Assembly (NCBI GenBank): GCA_001584585.1
Contig: LSYV01000033.1
Location: forward strand, 643,433-702,772
DNA length: 59,340 bases
Reading direction: 5' to 3'
Source: Gonium pectorale
Lineage: Eukaryota; Chlorophyta; Chlorophyceae; Chlamydomonadales; Volvocaceae
Below the pieces are notes generated by a model. That model was not told the origin of the DNA and ran no database searches. It saw nothing but the letters and a program-made list of their open reading frames with translations. Shown piece by piece: positions 15,365 through 27,300 of this stretch. The number at the start of each line of letters is the position of its first letter. The first letter of the stretch is position 1. The translations under genes were made by a program, and so were the position numbers.

Positions 15365-18300
15365 ATGCAGCGGGGGGTTCATTCTCTGGATCAGGCTGAG
15401 GATGTGGGGTACTACTTCAAGTACTTGGGAGGCATCGCGTTCAGCGCCCGGGATGCTCCCCTGGAGGCCCCAGGGGCGGTTGAGGTGGTGGCAGCGAGCA
15501 GCAAGCACGGGCTGGCGTTCTTCAGTGACCTCTCAGGTGCCCTCTGGGAGGACTCTTTAGGCAGGATGTTGGCATGCGGGCTCCAGTACAAAGCTGACAT
15601 TCGTGCTTAGGTAACCCTTTTCTTGCTTTGCAGGCGTGTACGGGCTCTCCACTGCTAGCCTCCCGTCGCAACTGGCGAAGGACGTAGGAGGCGAGGGGTA
15701 CGCGCCTCCCCAACCTTCTGATGTTTGTGTGTGGCACCAGCCGCGCGCCGGCATCACCCATCTCGCGCTGTCCGCGGATGAAGAGGTGCTGGCGGCTGTG
15801 GATGCAGCCGAGGGCGTCCTGTCGTTCTTCCCGCTCGCGCACCTGGCGGCTGGGGGGCAGGCCTCGCCGCACTGGACCCTATCCGTGGGCGTCGGTATCA
15901 GGCAGTTTGCTTGGTGCAAAGCGGCGGCTGCGCAGCAGGGCTCTGGCCCCAGCGACTTTCTCGTCGTCACTGCAGAGGGAGGGCTGCTGCTGGGCCGCTA
16001 CGGCGATGCCAGCAGCCTGCAAGGAGTGGCGACAGGCGGCGTCCTAGCGGCTGACTGGTGCCCGCGCGAGTTTGGTACGGGCAAGGACAGCCCGGCGTTC
16101 GCCTACAGCACCGGCTCCCAGCTGGTCATAGCGGCCGTGCGTGGGGCCGGCCTGGCAACGCAGACGGTGGCAACGCTGCCGTTGCAGCATCCAGATGGTA
16201 CGCATCAAGAGCTATAGAGCAATGCCGCCGGATGGCTTACTGTTGTGTGGGATGTTCAGCAAAGGCATTCCGGCGGTTGACAATGTGACACGGCTTGGTA
16301 TCAAGATTCCGGTTCGGATGTGAGTGCTTTGCTTCATCCATATCTGCTCTGCCTGTAGAGCCAGATGCGCGGTTTGAGAGCCTGCGTTGGGTGCTGTCGG
16401 ACTCCATCGTCCTGGGCGCCACGCTGCTTGGCGATGGGGAAGGCGACGACGAGTACAGCTGCCTGCTGGCGCTGAGCGGCTGGCAGGCGGTGGCAGCTGC
16501 GCCGCCGCAGGGAGCGACGCTGCACACCGACAACCCCGGCATGGTCGAGGTGCGTGGTTGGGGAGGGGATCTGGGACAAGTATGCACGTCGACGTCAGGT
16601 CTGTTGATGCGTTGATGCTTGCTCCATCGCCTCTCATACGGTACGGTTCTGAAGTGCCGCTTGTATCAACGCTTCTCCTTCAATATGGCCCTTGACCTTT
16701 GGTTTGTCAGCACGGCTTCCCCGAAAGATGTGCTTCCTTCCAATAACATGTGCTAATGCCTGGTGTTTTCGGTATCCCAACGCGTGCCCTTTTAACAGGC
16801 CGACTCCACTCCGGCCTTGTCCGGCCCCTACCTGCACGCCGTGTCGTTGGCGCGTTGGGGCGCGGTGGTCCGGGCGCACCGCAAGGCGTCTGACGACCAC
16901 GTGCGGCTGCTGGTCACGGCGCAGGGGGAGTTCGGAGGCGGGGACAGCGGCCCGCAGGTGCGCCCGTCTTACAGGAGGCTTCCCTTCCGTTCCTGCCCGG
17001 CTGTGCTAATTAACATGCAGGGAAGATGAAAAGACTGTACAACAGGATGCTCCATCAGACTATTAACAAACACAACGAAACGCTTGTTCCGCTTTGTGAG
17101 GAAGGGCGCTGACGGGTCCACTCACCTCGTCCCCGCTGCCCTCCCCTGCAGTCCGTGTCCATCACTGAAGACAAGCTGGGCATCCGGCTGCCCAACGGCC
17201 CGGGCGGGGACAACAACTACGTGCTGGGCTTGGCCATCGACACCAGCACGCCCATGGTGCGAGGAGAAGGCGCATGTTATTTCGCGCAACGCGCTGGTCT
17301 GTCAGAGCATCCCCGGAACCGATTACGCTGCTTGCGCCATCGGACAAGAACCTCGTGCCACGTACCGCCTCCCCTGGTTGTCCTCCCCCCCCCCCCAGGA
17401 CCCGCTGCCGCACCCCCTTTCGTCGGAGAAGCCGCCCCTGACGCCGCCCCCGGTGCTGTTGGTGGCCACCTCGGACGGGGCCCTGCGGGTGTACGCCTTT
17501 GGCCACTTGGACCTGCAGGCGCCCGTCAGGCCGGGGCCGGACGCAGTGGTGCCGCTGCCGGCCCAGCCGCCGGCGTGGGCTGTGGTGTCGGAAACCGCGG
17601 ACAGCGGCTTTGCAGTTGACATGGCGGATGCGGCAGCGAAGGCGGCTCTTCCGGATGCTGATGTGAGTCAATGGAACCTACGCTATGCATTTCACTCATC
17701 TGATGAGGTCATATTATAGCAGCGGGTTGTTTGTCAGCAGATCATGTCGTGTTGTGGCTGAACTCTCTGCCGTTGGCAGCGTTGACGCCCAGCCAGTGCA
17801 CATCAAAATCTTCGTGCCTGCGGTCGTGAGTGGGGACGGAAATGATGGTGCGTCGGATGCGTCAATGCCCTCGGCCTTTGTTACTCGCTGCTTGACTTCA
17901 GGACGATAATCTGGACAGCGATGGTGGCGAGGAGGCGACGTCAGCGCCGCGGGCTGCCATGTCTGCGGGCTTCGGACCCTCCGGTCTGGTAAGCATGAAC
18001 GCACGCACTCCTGCGGATTTCTGCGTGACATTGATTGAATAACTGCAGCCACAGACATGTAACCTGGCGAGCACGCAGGGGTGCCCGCACTCACCTTCTA
18101 CCCTTCCTACTGACACGTGCGACGTGCCCCACACTTGAAAACTCCCCAGCAAACGGCTGGCAGCGCAACGGCGGCTATGAGCACGGAGCTGGACCCGCCG
18201 GCAACCGTGGCGGCAGAGGATCAGGCGGCGCGTGTGGCTCTACCGGGAGACGACGATGACGACCTGCTGGACGCGGATGACGAGCCGCAAGGAGGGGCGG

Positions 18301-21300
18301 CGGAGCGGCGGCGCGCGTCGGCTGCGGCGCGGCTGGCAAGCGACTCCGAGAGCGGCGAGGAGGTCACGTCGCCCGGTGAGGCGGGCCTTGCACGCAGGGT
18401 CGGGATGACGAAGGGCGAGCGCCTGCGGGTTTCAGTTGTCGACGGGCACTTTGTTATTGCGATCTTCTTGAATAGCGTGCAGCGCGGTTGCCGCTTTCCG
18501 CGCGTGCTGTCAGACGTTGCGTTTCAATCCGTGCTTGATACCTAATGGACATTGTTAATGACTTGACCTTTTTGTGTGCCTACAGGCCAGTCCTCCAAGC
18601 CTGCTGCTCCCGAGGGCCGCGCCCTGCCATCTGATTCCGGTGTCACGGGCGGCCTTGGCCCCACTACCCTCACGTTCCCGGCGAACGGCGGCCTCTTTGG
18701 CGGATCGGGCCTCGGTGCTGCAGCAACCTCTGCAGGGCCATTCGGCTTCGGCGTCGCCCCAGCATCCACACAACCATCGTCAGCGCCTGCGCAGGGCCAC
18801 ACCGCAGCCGGCTCGGGGGTCACCAGCTTTGGTGCCCCGTTTGGCGGCTTTGGTGCATCTTCCATTTTCGGGTCGGCCAGCGCCGCGGCTGCGGACGCGC
18901 CCAAGCCCTCTAGCCTCTTCGGGGCTCCAACGTCCCCTGCCATGCCAGTGGGAGGCTTTGCCTTTGGCTCGGCTGCTTCTCTATCGGCAGCAGCGTTTGC
19001 GCCCGCCACTTCTGCATCCACCGCGACATCCGCTCCGGCCGCCCCATCATCCACTTGGGGAAGCGCCGTCACGACCGGCCAGCCTCCTGGCAGCGGTCCA
19101 GCACCCGCTGCCAGCTTCGGCACGTCCGGCAGTGGGACCGGCGGCGGCCAGAGCTTTGGGTTCGGCTTCGGGCTACCGAATGCGGGCGCCTCGGGAAATG
19201 CACCCGCAGCCTCGAGCGGCAGTCTGTTCGGCGGGGTCAGTTCTGCAGGCGGCGGTCTGTTCGGGGCTGCCAGCTCCGCAAGCGGTGGCACAGCTAGCTC
19301 CGCAAGCGGCGGGCTATTTAGCGCAGCTAGCTCAGCCAGCGGTGGGCTGTTTGGTGCAGCCAGCTCGGCAAGCGGGGGTCTGTTTGGCAGCAGCGGGGGC
19401 AGCCTGTTTGGTGCAGCGACCCCAACCGCTCCCAGCTTCGGGACGAGCGTGTTTGGTGCAGCCACAAATGGGAAAGCACCTGCGGCAGCGGGCACGGCTG
19501 CGCCGGCTGCTGCACCTCCTGCCACCGCCGCCTCCATCGCAAGCACTGTCGCTGCCAAGGAGCGTCCAGCACAGGGCCCCGCAGTGGCGGCCCCCGCACC
19601 TGCACCGCAGCGTACAGCAGCGGCGCCATTGGGCCCGCCAGCGGCGGTGCTGCCGGAGCCGGAGGCATCGGACTTGGCACAGGCTGAGGATGTGGGGTAC
19701 TACTTCAAGTACTTGGGAGGCATCGCGTTCAGCGCCTGGGATGCTCCCCTGGAGGCCCCAGGGGCGGTTGAGGTGGTGGCAGCGAGCAGCAAGCACGGGC
19801 TGGCGTTCTTCAGTGACCTCTCAGGTGCCCTCTGGGAGGACTCTTTGGGCAGGATGTTGGCACGCGGGCACCAGTACAAAGCTGACATTCGTGCTTAGGT
19901 AACCCTTTTCTTGCTTTGCAGGCGTGTACGGGCTCTCCACTGCTAGCCTCCCGTCGCAACTGGCGAAGGACGTAGGAGGCGAGGGGTACGCGCCTCCCCA
20001 ACCTTCTGATGTTTGTGTGTGGCACCAGCCGCGCGCCGGCATCACCCATCTCGCGCTGTCCGCGGATGAAGAGGTGCTGGCGGCTGTGGATGCAGCCGAG
20101 GGCGTCCTGTCGTTCTTCCCGCTCGCGCACCTGGCGGCTGGGGGGCAGGCCTCGCCGCACTGGACCCTATCCGTGGGCGTCGGCATCAGGCAGTTTGCTT
20201 GGTGCAAAGCGGCGGCTGCGCAGCAGGGCTCTGGCCCCAGCGTCTTTCTCGTCGTCACTGCAGAGGGAGGGCTGCTGCTGGGCCGCTACGGCGATGCCAG
20301 CAGCCTGCAAGGAGTGGCGACAGGCGGCGTCCTAGCGGCTGACTGGTGCCCGCGCGAGTTTGGTACGGGCAAGGACAGCCCGGCGTTCGCCTACAGCACC
20401 GGCTCCCAGCTGGTCATAGCGGCCGTGCGTGGGGCCGGCCTGGCAACGCAGATGCTGGCAACGCTGCCGTTGCAGCATCCGAGCGGTGCGTTGATCCAGA
20501 CATTTACTCTTTGGGCATCTGTTGGGCATCTGATCATGCCGAGCGCTCGAGTAAAGTTCTTACCGGGCAGGCAGGCAGGAGTTTCGGGTCGCGGACGCGT
20601 TCTTGTCGACGGAGAATTCAGCAATGTTTTCAAGGCGCTAGCCCTTGCACAGTGCTTAACTGCATCGCATAGTTGGGCAATCCCTTTCTTTTCTTCTCCT
20701 GGCTCGTCGCCTCCTGCCCTTTCAGAGCCGAACGCGCGGTTTGAGAGCCTGCGTTGGGTGCTGTCGGACTCCATCGTCCTGGGCGCCACGCCGCTTGGCG
20801 ACGGGGAAGGCGACGACGAGTACAGCTGCCTGCTGGCGCTGAGCGGCTGGCAGGCGGTGGCAGCTGCGCCGCCGCAGGGAGCGACGCTGCACACCGACAA
20901 CCCCGGCATGGTCGAGGTGCGTTGGTAGATTATGGGATTGGCAGACGTGTGCGTCGTTGCCCCGTGTGGGTATGGACATTTTGTGGAGCCTCTGGCTAAG
21001 AAAGCTCCATATTGGAGTTTCGAAACCCGGTGCAACCATAGCCCAACGGCCGGAAACCATAGCCCAACGGCCGGAGTCACTCTGGGTGTGCGCCTGCAGC
21101 CTGAGTGGCATAGCCACATGACTTGCCAGCAACCACGGTATGCCATCATGAATGCAGATTGTTCCATGCTGTGCGACTGATTATGATCTCCTGAATGCTT
21201 CCACGATTTCCGTGGCAGGCCGACTCCACCCCGGCCTTGTCCGGCCCCTACCTGCACGCCGTGTCGTTGGCGCGTTGGGGCGCGGTGGTCCGGGCGCACC

Positions 21301-24300
21301 GCAAGGCGTCCGACGACCACGTGCGGCTGCTGGTCACGGCGCAGGGGGAGTTCGGAGGCGGGGACAGCGGCCCGCAGGTGCGCCCGTCTTACAGAAAGTT
21401 TGTAGTTGAAGGCAAACGCTGCATGGCTTTGCGTAAAGTCGTGCAAGGAAACATGGAGAGTGTGGATGGAGAGTGTGGATGACAGAATGCTCTGCCAGGC
21501 CACCTCAAGGTCGTCCTGCCGCTTTCTGAGCAAGGGCGCCGACGCCCCGTTCCTTGCGGCCCCCTGCCCTCCCCTGCAGTCCGTGTCCATCACTGAAGAC
21601 AAGATGGGCATCCGGCTGCCCAACGGCCCGGGCGGGGACAACAACTACGTGCTGGGCTTGGCCATCGACACCAGCACGCCCATGGTGCGAGGAGAGGCGG
21701 CGCGGGCGTAAAGTCGGAGGGCATGCGTCTGCCAAATTGAGCCAGTGTCGAGGGTCACGTGGCCGCCAGGCCGGTATATGAAGGGGCCAGGGGCGAAGGT
21801 CGCGCCAACGGCCCCCATACGACCCTTTTGTGGAAGGCCAGAAGGCCAACAGTCCCCACCGTGCCACGGACGCTTGACACAGCTTTAGTCCCAAGCTCGA
21901 CAATCCAATCGTTTCAGATGGAACAATGATGCTGAACGCAAGCCCATTGAAGTTTCAATACTCTGACCGTTCTCTGTTTGCATTATCCCCCCAGGACCCG
22001 CTGCCGCACCCCCTTTCGTCGGAGAAGCCGCCCCTGACACCGCCCCCGGTGCTGTTGGTGGCCACCTCAGACGGGGCCCTGCGGGTGTACGCCTTTGGCC
22101 ACTTGGACCTGCAGGCGCCCGTCAGGCCGGGGCCGGACGCAGTGGTGCCGCTGCCGGCCCAGCCGCCGGCGTGGGCTGTGGTGTCGGGTGCAGCGGATGC
22201 GGCAAGGGAGCCGGAGCGGGCGTCCGTTGCGGCAGGTGACGAGAGTGACGCTGAGAGCGGCGAAGAGGTCACCTCGCCAGGTGAGCATTGCCGGAGCGGC
22301 AGCTTGTCCGGTCACCAAGCTGAAGCCGTCTGGGCCCATGCCGAGACAAGCTTTGAGCACAACCCTGGGCGGCCCAGCTTAGAATCGGGCATGCCGCTTG
22401 CGCCCACAATGGTCGACCCCCAGAGTTCGCGCAGTAGCCAGGCTTCACTTGTTCTGACCGTCTGCTTACAGGTATTACCGGCTCTGTGGCAGCTGGCGTC
22501 CCCTCCACAAGCTGCGCGGCAGCTGCCCCATCCGCGGGGGCCCTTCCGAGTCTGTCTTTCCCAGCCAGTGGTGGCTCATTCGGTACCGCCACGAGCACGT
22601 CGGGAACGGCCGCAGCTGCTGCTCCTTTCAGCAGCTTGGGCGCATTCTCGGCCGGCGCACAGGCCGCCCAAGCAGCGCCTGCCGCAGCCGGCACTGCCCC
22701 GGCCACGGCCACGGCCAGCGCACGCAAGAGCAGCGCCCCGAGCGGTTTTGGCTTTGGGTTTGGATTGCCAGCCAAACCGGATGAGCCATTGGGCGCCACT
22801 GGTGGGGGCCTCTTCGGTGCTGCGGCAGCGGCAAGCGCTGCCGCGACAGGCAGCTTTGGAGGCGGCAGCTCCGCTCCCAGCCTGTTCGGAGCCGCGTCGA
22901 CCGGAGGGCTGTTCGGTGCTGCGGCTGCTTCCAGCGCGGCCGCTGGCGGCAGCAGCGGCGCCTCGGCCAGCAGCGCAGCCGGAGGCGGCACCATGCCGGC
23001 CTTTGGCTTTGGGACGCTGTCCTTGGGTGCGCAGACCGGGACTGGCACTGGCGGTCTGTTTGGCAGTCCCTTACCCCCTGCTGCAGCTGCTGGCGCTCCG
23101 ACGGCTGGCGGCAGCGCGGGCCTGTTTGCGCCGCCAATGCAGGCCCTAAAGCCTCCCACTGCAACAGGTGCGCTCGAGCTCTTACTTTCCTCTCGCATCG
23201 CACAGTCAACAGCGCGAACAACCTATAGTCCTGTTTTGTGGCACTGCTTGACTTGCATGTGGCATGAGGGCAACACCGAAGCACACGTGTGACATGCCCT
23301 GTCGCGCAGACTCGTTCATCCCGGCGTCCAGCTTTACGGGGCCAAAGCCGGGCTTCGTCTTCACGACGCGTAGCGGCCTGACGGGGTACTACAAGGACAC
23401 CCCGCCGGCAGCCCCTGCGGCCGCGCCTGCTGGTAAGCTGCCATCGCGTTGCGTGCGCCTCACCCTCGGACACGCCTGTCAGGCACTTGTCCATGAATTA
23501 TGAGCATCAAGGCCTACACAGCGCCTGCGGTATCGGCCTTGAACTTACAGCAGCGCGCACTGACGACTGCAATGCGTAAAGATTGTATATTTGGTCCCTC
23601 AAGCACGGAACTTGCGGATTGTACCGAAATGGTGGCCGTTCACCCATTTGGGGCCTGCCTCGTCACCGCTTGTCCCCCTTAGGTGCTGCTCCGGTCGCCC
23701 CATCAGCTGCGAAGGCTCCTGCTGTAGCCGCGGTTGCAGCGGCCCCGCAGCCGGCAGCCAAGACCGCCGCAGCCGTTAAGCCAGCGGTCGTGGTGCCCCC
23801 ACCGCGGCCCCCCAGCCCCGATGTCCCAGCGCCCAAGGCGCAGCTGGCTAGCGAGTCAAAGGAGGTAAGGTGCCCTGCATCGGACAGCAGCCAATATCAC
23901 ACGAACACAACAAGCATGGTCACGGAGCCTCTTCGCAAGTGACAGGCCCCCATGAAGTTTGCTCTTGACGTGTTTGGCTTCCGCGTTCCACTGCAACGCG
24001 GATGGCGTTCCGCTGCAACGCGGATGGCGTTCCGACAGCGTGCTTGGCCCCGCGTGAACCCAGGTTCCTGTGCACACCAATTCAAGGGCATGTGCCCAAA
24101 GCAGGTCTGAAAAACTCTCGCTTTTCGTCCCATGGTCTTGCAGGGCGCCTCCGCAGAGGCGAGCTTCCTGAAGGACCTGCACGAGGCGCGCAAGATGACC
24201 GCCAAGATGGGCGCGATCATCAAAGACGTCGCTGCGGGCTGCCCCGACGCCGTCGGTGCCGTGGGTGGCTACAAGGCCGTCGCGGCGGAGGTGACGGCGC

Positions 24301-27300
24301 TGGCTCGACGGACCGCTGCGCTGCGGGCGCAGTACGAGCGGGCAAACAAGGTAAGCCCTGGAAGCTCGTTGTGTGGATACATCTAGGGGCCCAAGGGGTT
24401 GGTGATTGGAGGCGGGGCTGGTGCCCGCCTGCGACGGGTGAAAAGATTCTGACGTGCGCCTCCCTAGCTGGCTTTCCACAACTCCCAAGCGACCAACGGT
24501 CAACGTCCCATCGCCGTCATCCTGTAGCGCGTTGCCAACCTGGTCGACGGGCTGGGCGCTCTGGAGGGCCGACTGGATGCGCTGCAGCTCTTCTCGGGGG
24601 CCGCCGGCGGCGCTCTGGGTGGTCGAGCCGTCCCAGGTGGCTCTGCGGCCCTCGCCACCCTGGAGGCGAACCTTCCGCTGGAGCCGGCCCTGGAGGGGCT
24701 GCGACGGGATGTGATGACGCGCCTGGAGGTGGGAATGAGTCCGGGGCAACGTGTCCATGTTTGGCAATCGCGGGCAGCATACCTAAGCCGCTTCACGTTG
24801 GCACGGGGCAGCACGTCTTGAGTCGCTTCATATTGACACGTGTTACATCTGGTCACTGCATGGTGCTGGAATCCCGAAGCTTTTTATCTCAATGTGCAGG
24901 CTCTTGGCGGTTGTCTCGGCGAGCTGGAAGATGTGCTGGACTCATGGGAGGGGCCCGCAGGTCAGATATGCTTGCTGTTCGAGAGAGGATGCGGCGTTCT
25001 GCTTGAGTTTAGCTTCTTACTTAGATGCTTTCAAGTCGTCCACGCCTTTGCCTTAAGTAGCCAGTTTGCTGCGTTGGTCTGGGTCCCAGCCCTGATAGGT
25101 GCTGCTGCTGCTGCTGCTGTCAGTTTATAACTGACCGCGCCAGATCCGCCTGCAGGCACGAGCGCGTCCGCGCGGCTCTCCACCAGCGTCCTCTACAACA
25201 CGCTGGCGTCATCGGGTGCGCTGGGAAGCTCCAACTTTTCGGTGGATGACTAGGCCCAACCTGTTGACTAGTGGTGTCATGTGTGTTTGCCTGGGATCTC
25301 CAGGCTAAGGTGTCCCCCGCCCCCCGCTAATGCCCTCGCACGACGCAGGCTCAGCGTTATCCTCGGCTGCGAGCCGGATCCTGGTGCTGGCGGCGAAGCT
25401 GGAGGAGTCGGGGGCGTGCCCGATGGGCCTCCTCAAGGTGGGTCGTCCTCAAAGGCCGTCTTGATAGTGTGGGTGGAGCATGTTTAGGAGCGGATTCGCA
25501 GGGTGGATGTTTATGCTTTGGGGGATCACGCGATCTCTTGTACGAGGCCTTCGGCTTGAGGGCCTGTTTGGCTAATGGGCATATGGGGGCATGCCAGCTA
25601 GTAGCGCAACGCTCCCGGCAACATGCCCCAGCGTCGCAATCTACACTGGCTTTATGCACGCAGGACCCGAACGGCCCTCTGGCGGCGCTCACGGCGTGGT
25701 GCCGCAACGGCGGCACTGGAGCTCCGGCCGACAAGGCATTGTTGACAAGCGGAGCGGCAGCTGGGGGCACGCCTGGCGCGACCACTCCGGGAGGGTACGT
25801 GCGGGGACGCAAGTTTGCCTGCAATGGTGCCAGTTTGTCATATGAGCCTGCTATGACTATGATAAGAATGAGGGCGCTATCAATGCCTCGGCCTCCGCCC
25901 TGGTCGTGCCCCCTTGCTTCTGAACTAGCCTGCCCTTCACCGTTCGGTCTTGCAGTGCCTCCGCCGAGCCGCAGTGGCAGACGCCGCGCTCCACGGGCGG
26001 CCGGCGCTCGCCGCTGCTGTCGGCAGGAGCGACGCCGGGCAGCCCCCTCCAGCAGACGCCGGCGTCGCCGCAGCTGGCCGCCGTGGATGCGGTCCTGCCG
26101 CAGCTGCAGGTGGGCGGGGCCGGGCAGGCTGTGGCGTCCTGAGTCGAGTGTACCCAGTCAACGTATGTAGGCTCGCAATGACAAGCTCAGGGCTCAGTTG
26201 AGGCAAGTGGCATATCGTCATATTGTTCCATGGCCTGACGGCGGGTGCTTGGTACGATCCGCGCCTACAGGCTCTGGCGCGGCCGGGTGGCAAGGTGCGC
26301 GTCACCAGCGCCGTCCGCCCGCCACAGCAGCTCGAGCCGCCGGGCCACGCGCTGCTGCAGCTGCTGGCGGCAGCGGAGGCGGCCGGCGCGGCGCAGCCGG
26401 GGGGGCCGGAGCCTTCGTCGCCTCCCCGCGCTCAGATCAAGCCCACGCGCATGATTAGGTGCGTAAAGTCAGCTGCGTGTACGAGCCTGGTGCGCCGGCG
26501 TGTCTATAGTCGACGCCTGGGTCCCGACGTCTTGGTCGGCTCTAGGGAGCCAACCTCCTGGCCCTTTCCCTGCGTGGCTTGCCTTAGATCCCCCTTTGCG
26601 GACCTGTCCTGCAGCCTGGAGGCCCCGCAGCAACCCGCGGCAAAGATGGCCGCTGTGCACCAGCCCCCTGCTGCGTTCAACTTTGGAGCGCTCGGTGGCG
26701 CAGGCGCCAGTGTGGTGCCGCCCACACCCTCACTTACCATCAAGCCAGCCGCGGCGCCGGCTGCCCCGCCGGCGGCAGCGCCGGTCGCGGCCAAGCCAGC
26801 TGCCGCCCCTGCCGCGACGGCGGCGCCTGCTGCTGCCAAGCCGAAGGCCTCACAGCCTCCAATCCCGAGCATGGCGCAGGTACGCGTGCGTCGCCCTTCC
26901 TGTGCCCTGTACAGATTTGTAACCTCTGCGTGATACCACATGCCGTGCCTTAGCACAGCATACTGAGTGATCTGTTGCGTGAGGCATTGCAAGGCTGACG
27001 CCCTTTAGACATACATGACACCTGCGCGACTTACCCTCATTGCATGGCCTGCAGATGCAAGCCGCCAACAAGCTGCAGGCAACCGTGGTTCCGGGCGCTT
27101 CGGCAGCCGCCAAGCCCGCGGCGCCGGCCGCAGCTCCAGCGGCGCCAGCGGCTCCGAAGCCATCCGGCGGCGGCCAGCCCCCTGTGCCCACCATGGCGCT
27201 CTTTGCCCAGGCGGCTCAGGCGCACCAGAAGTTGGCGGCAACGCAGCAGGTAGGCGCAGGCAGGATGGATGGAAGGGGGTGCAGGCGGGAAGGAAGTTGG

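Noticed and set aside
18542..19558. A 338-codon Ala/Pro-rich frame on the minus strand (and a similar one at 22269-23198)
   Set aside because: These are mirror images of the FG-repeat exons; long antisense frames are expected opposite Gly/Ser/Ala-rich coding DNA.
15365..19824. Two separate tandem nucleoporin genes rather than one
   Set aside because: No stop codon, terminator or start region lies between the FG block and the second propeller; the frame is open through 18586-19824. Only transcript data could revive this reading.
15392..22184. The propeller duplication as an assembly artefact
   Set aside because: Introns 2-5 differ completely between copies, which a duplicated contig or a second haplotype would not produce, and the junction keeps the reading frame.
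25098..25120. A (GCT)6 trinucleotide run
   Set aside because: It is short and intronic, and such runs are common in GC-rich algal DNA.
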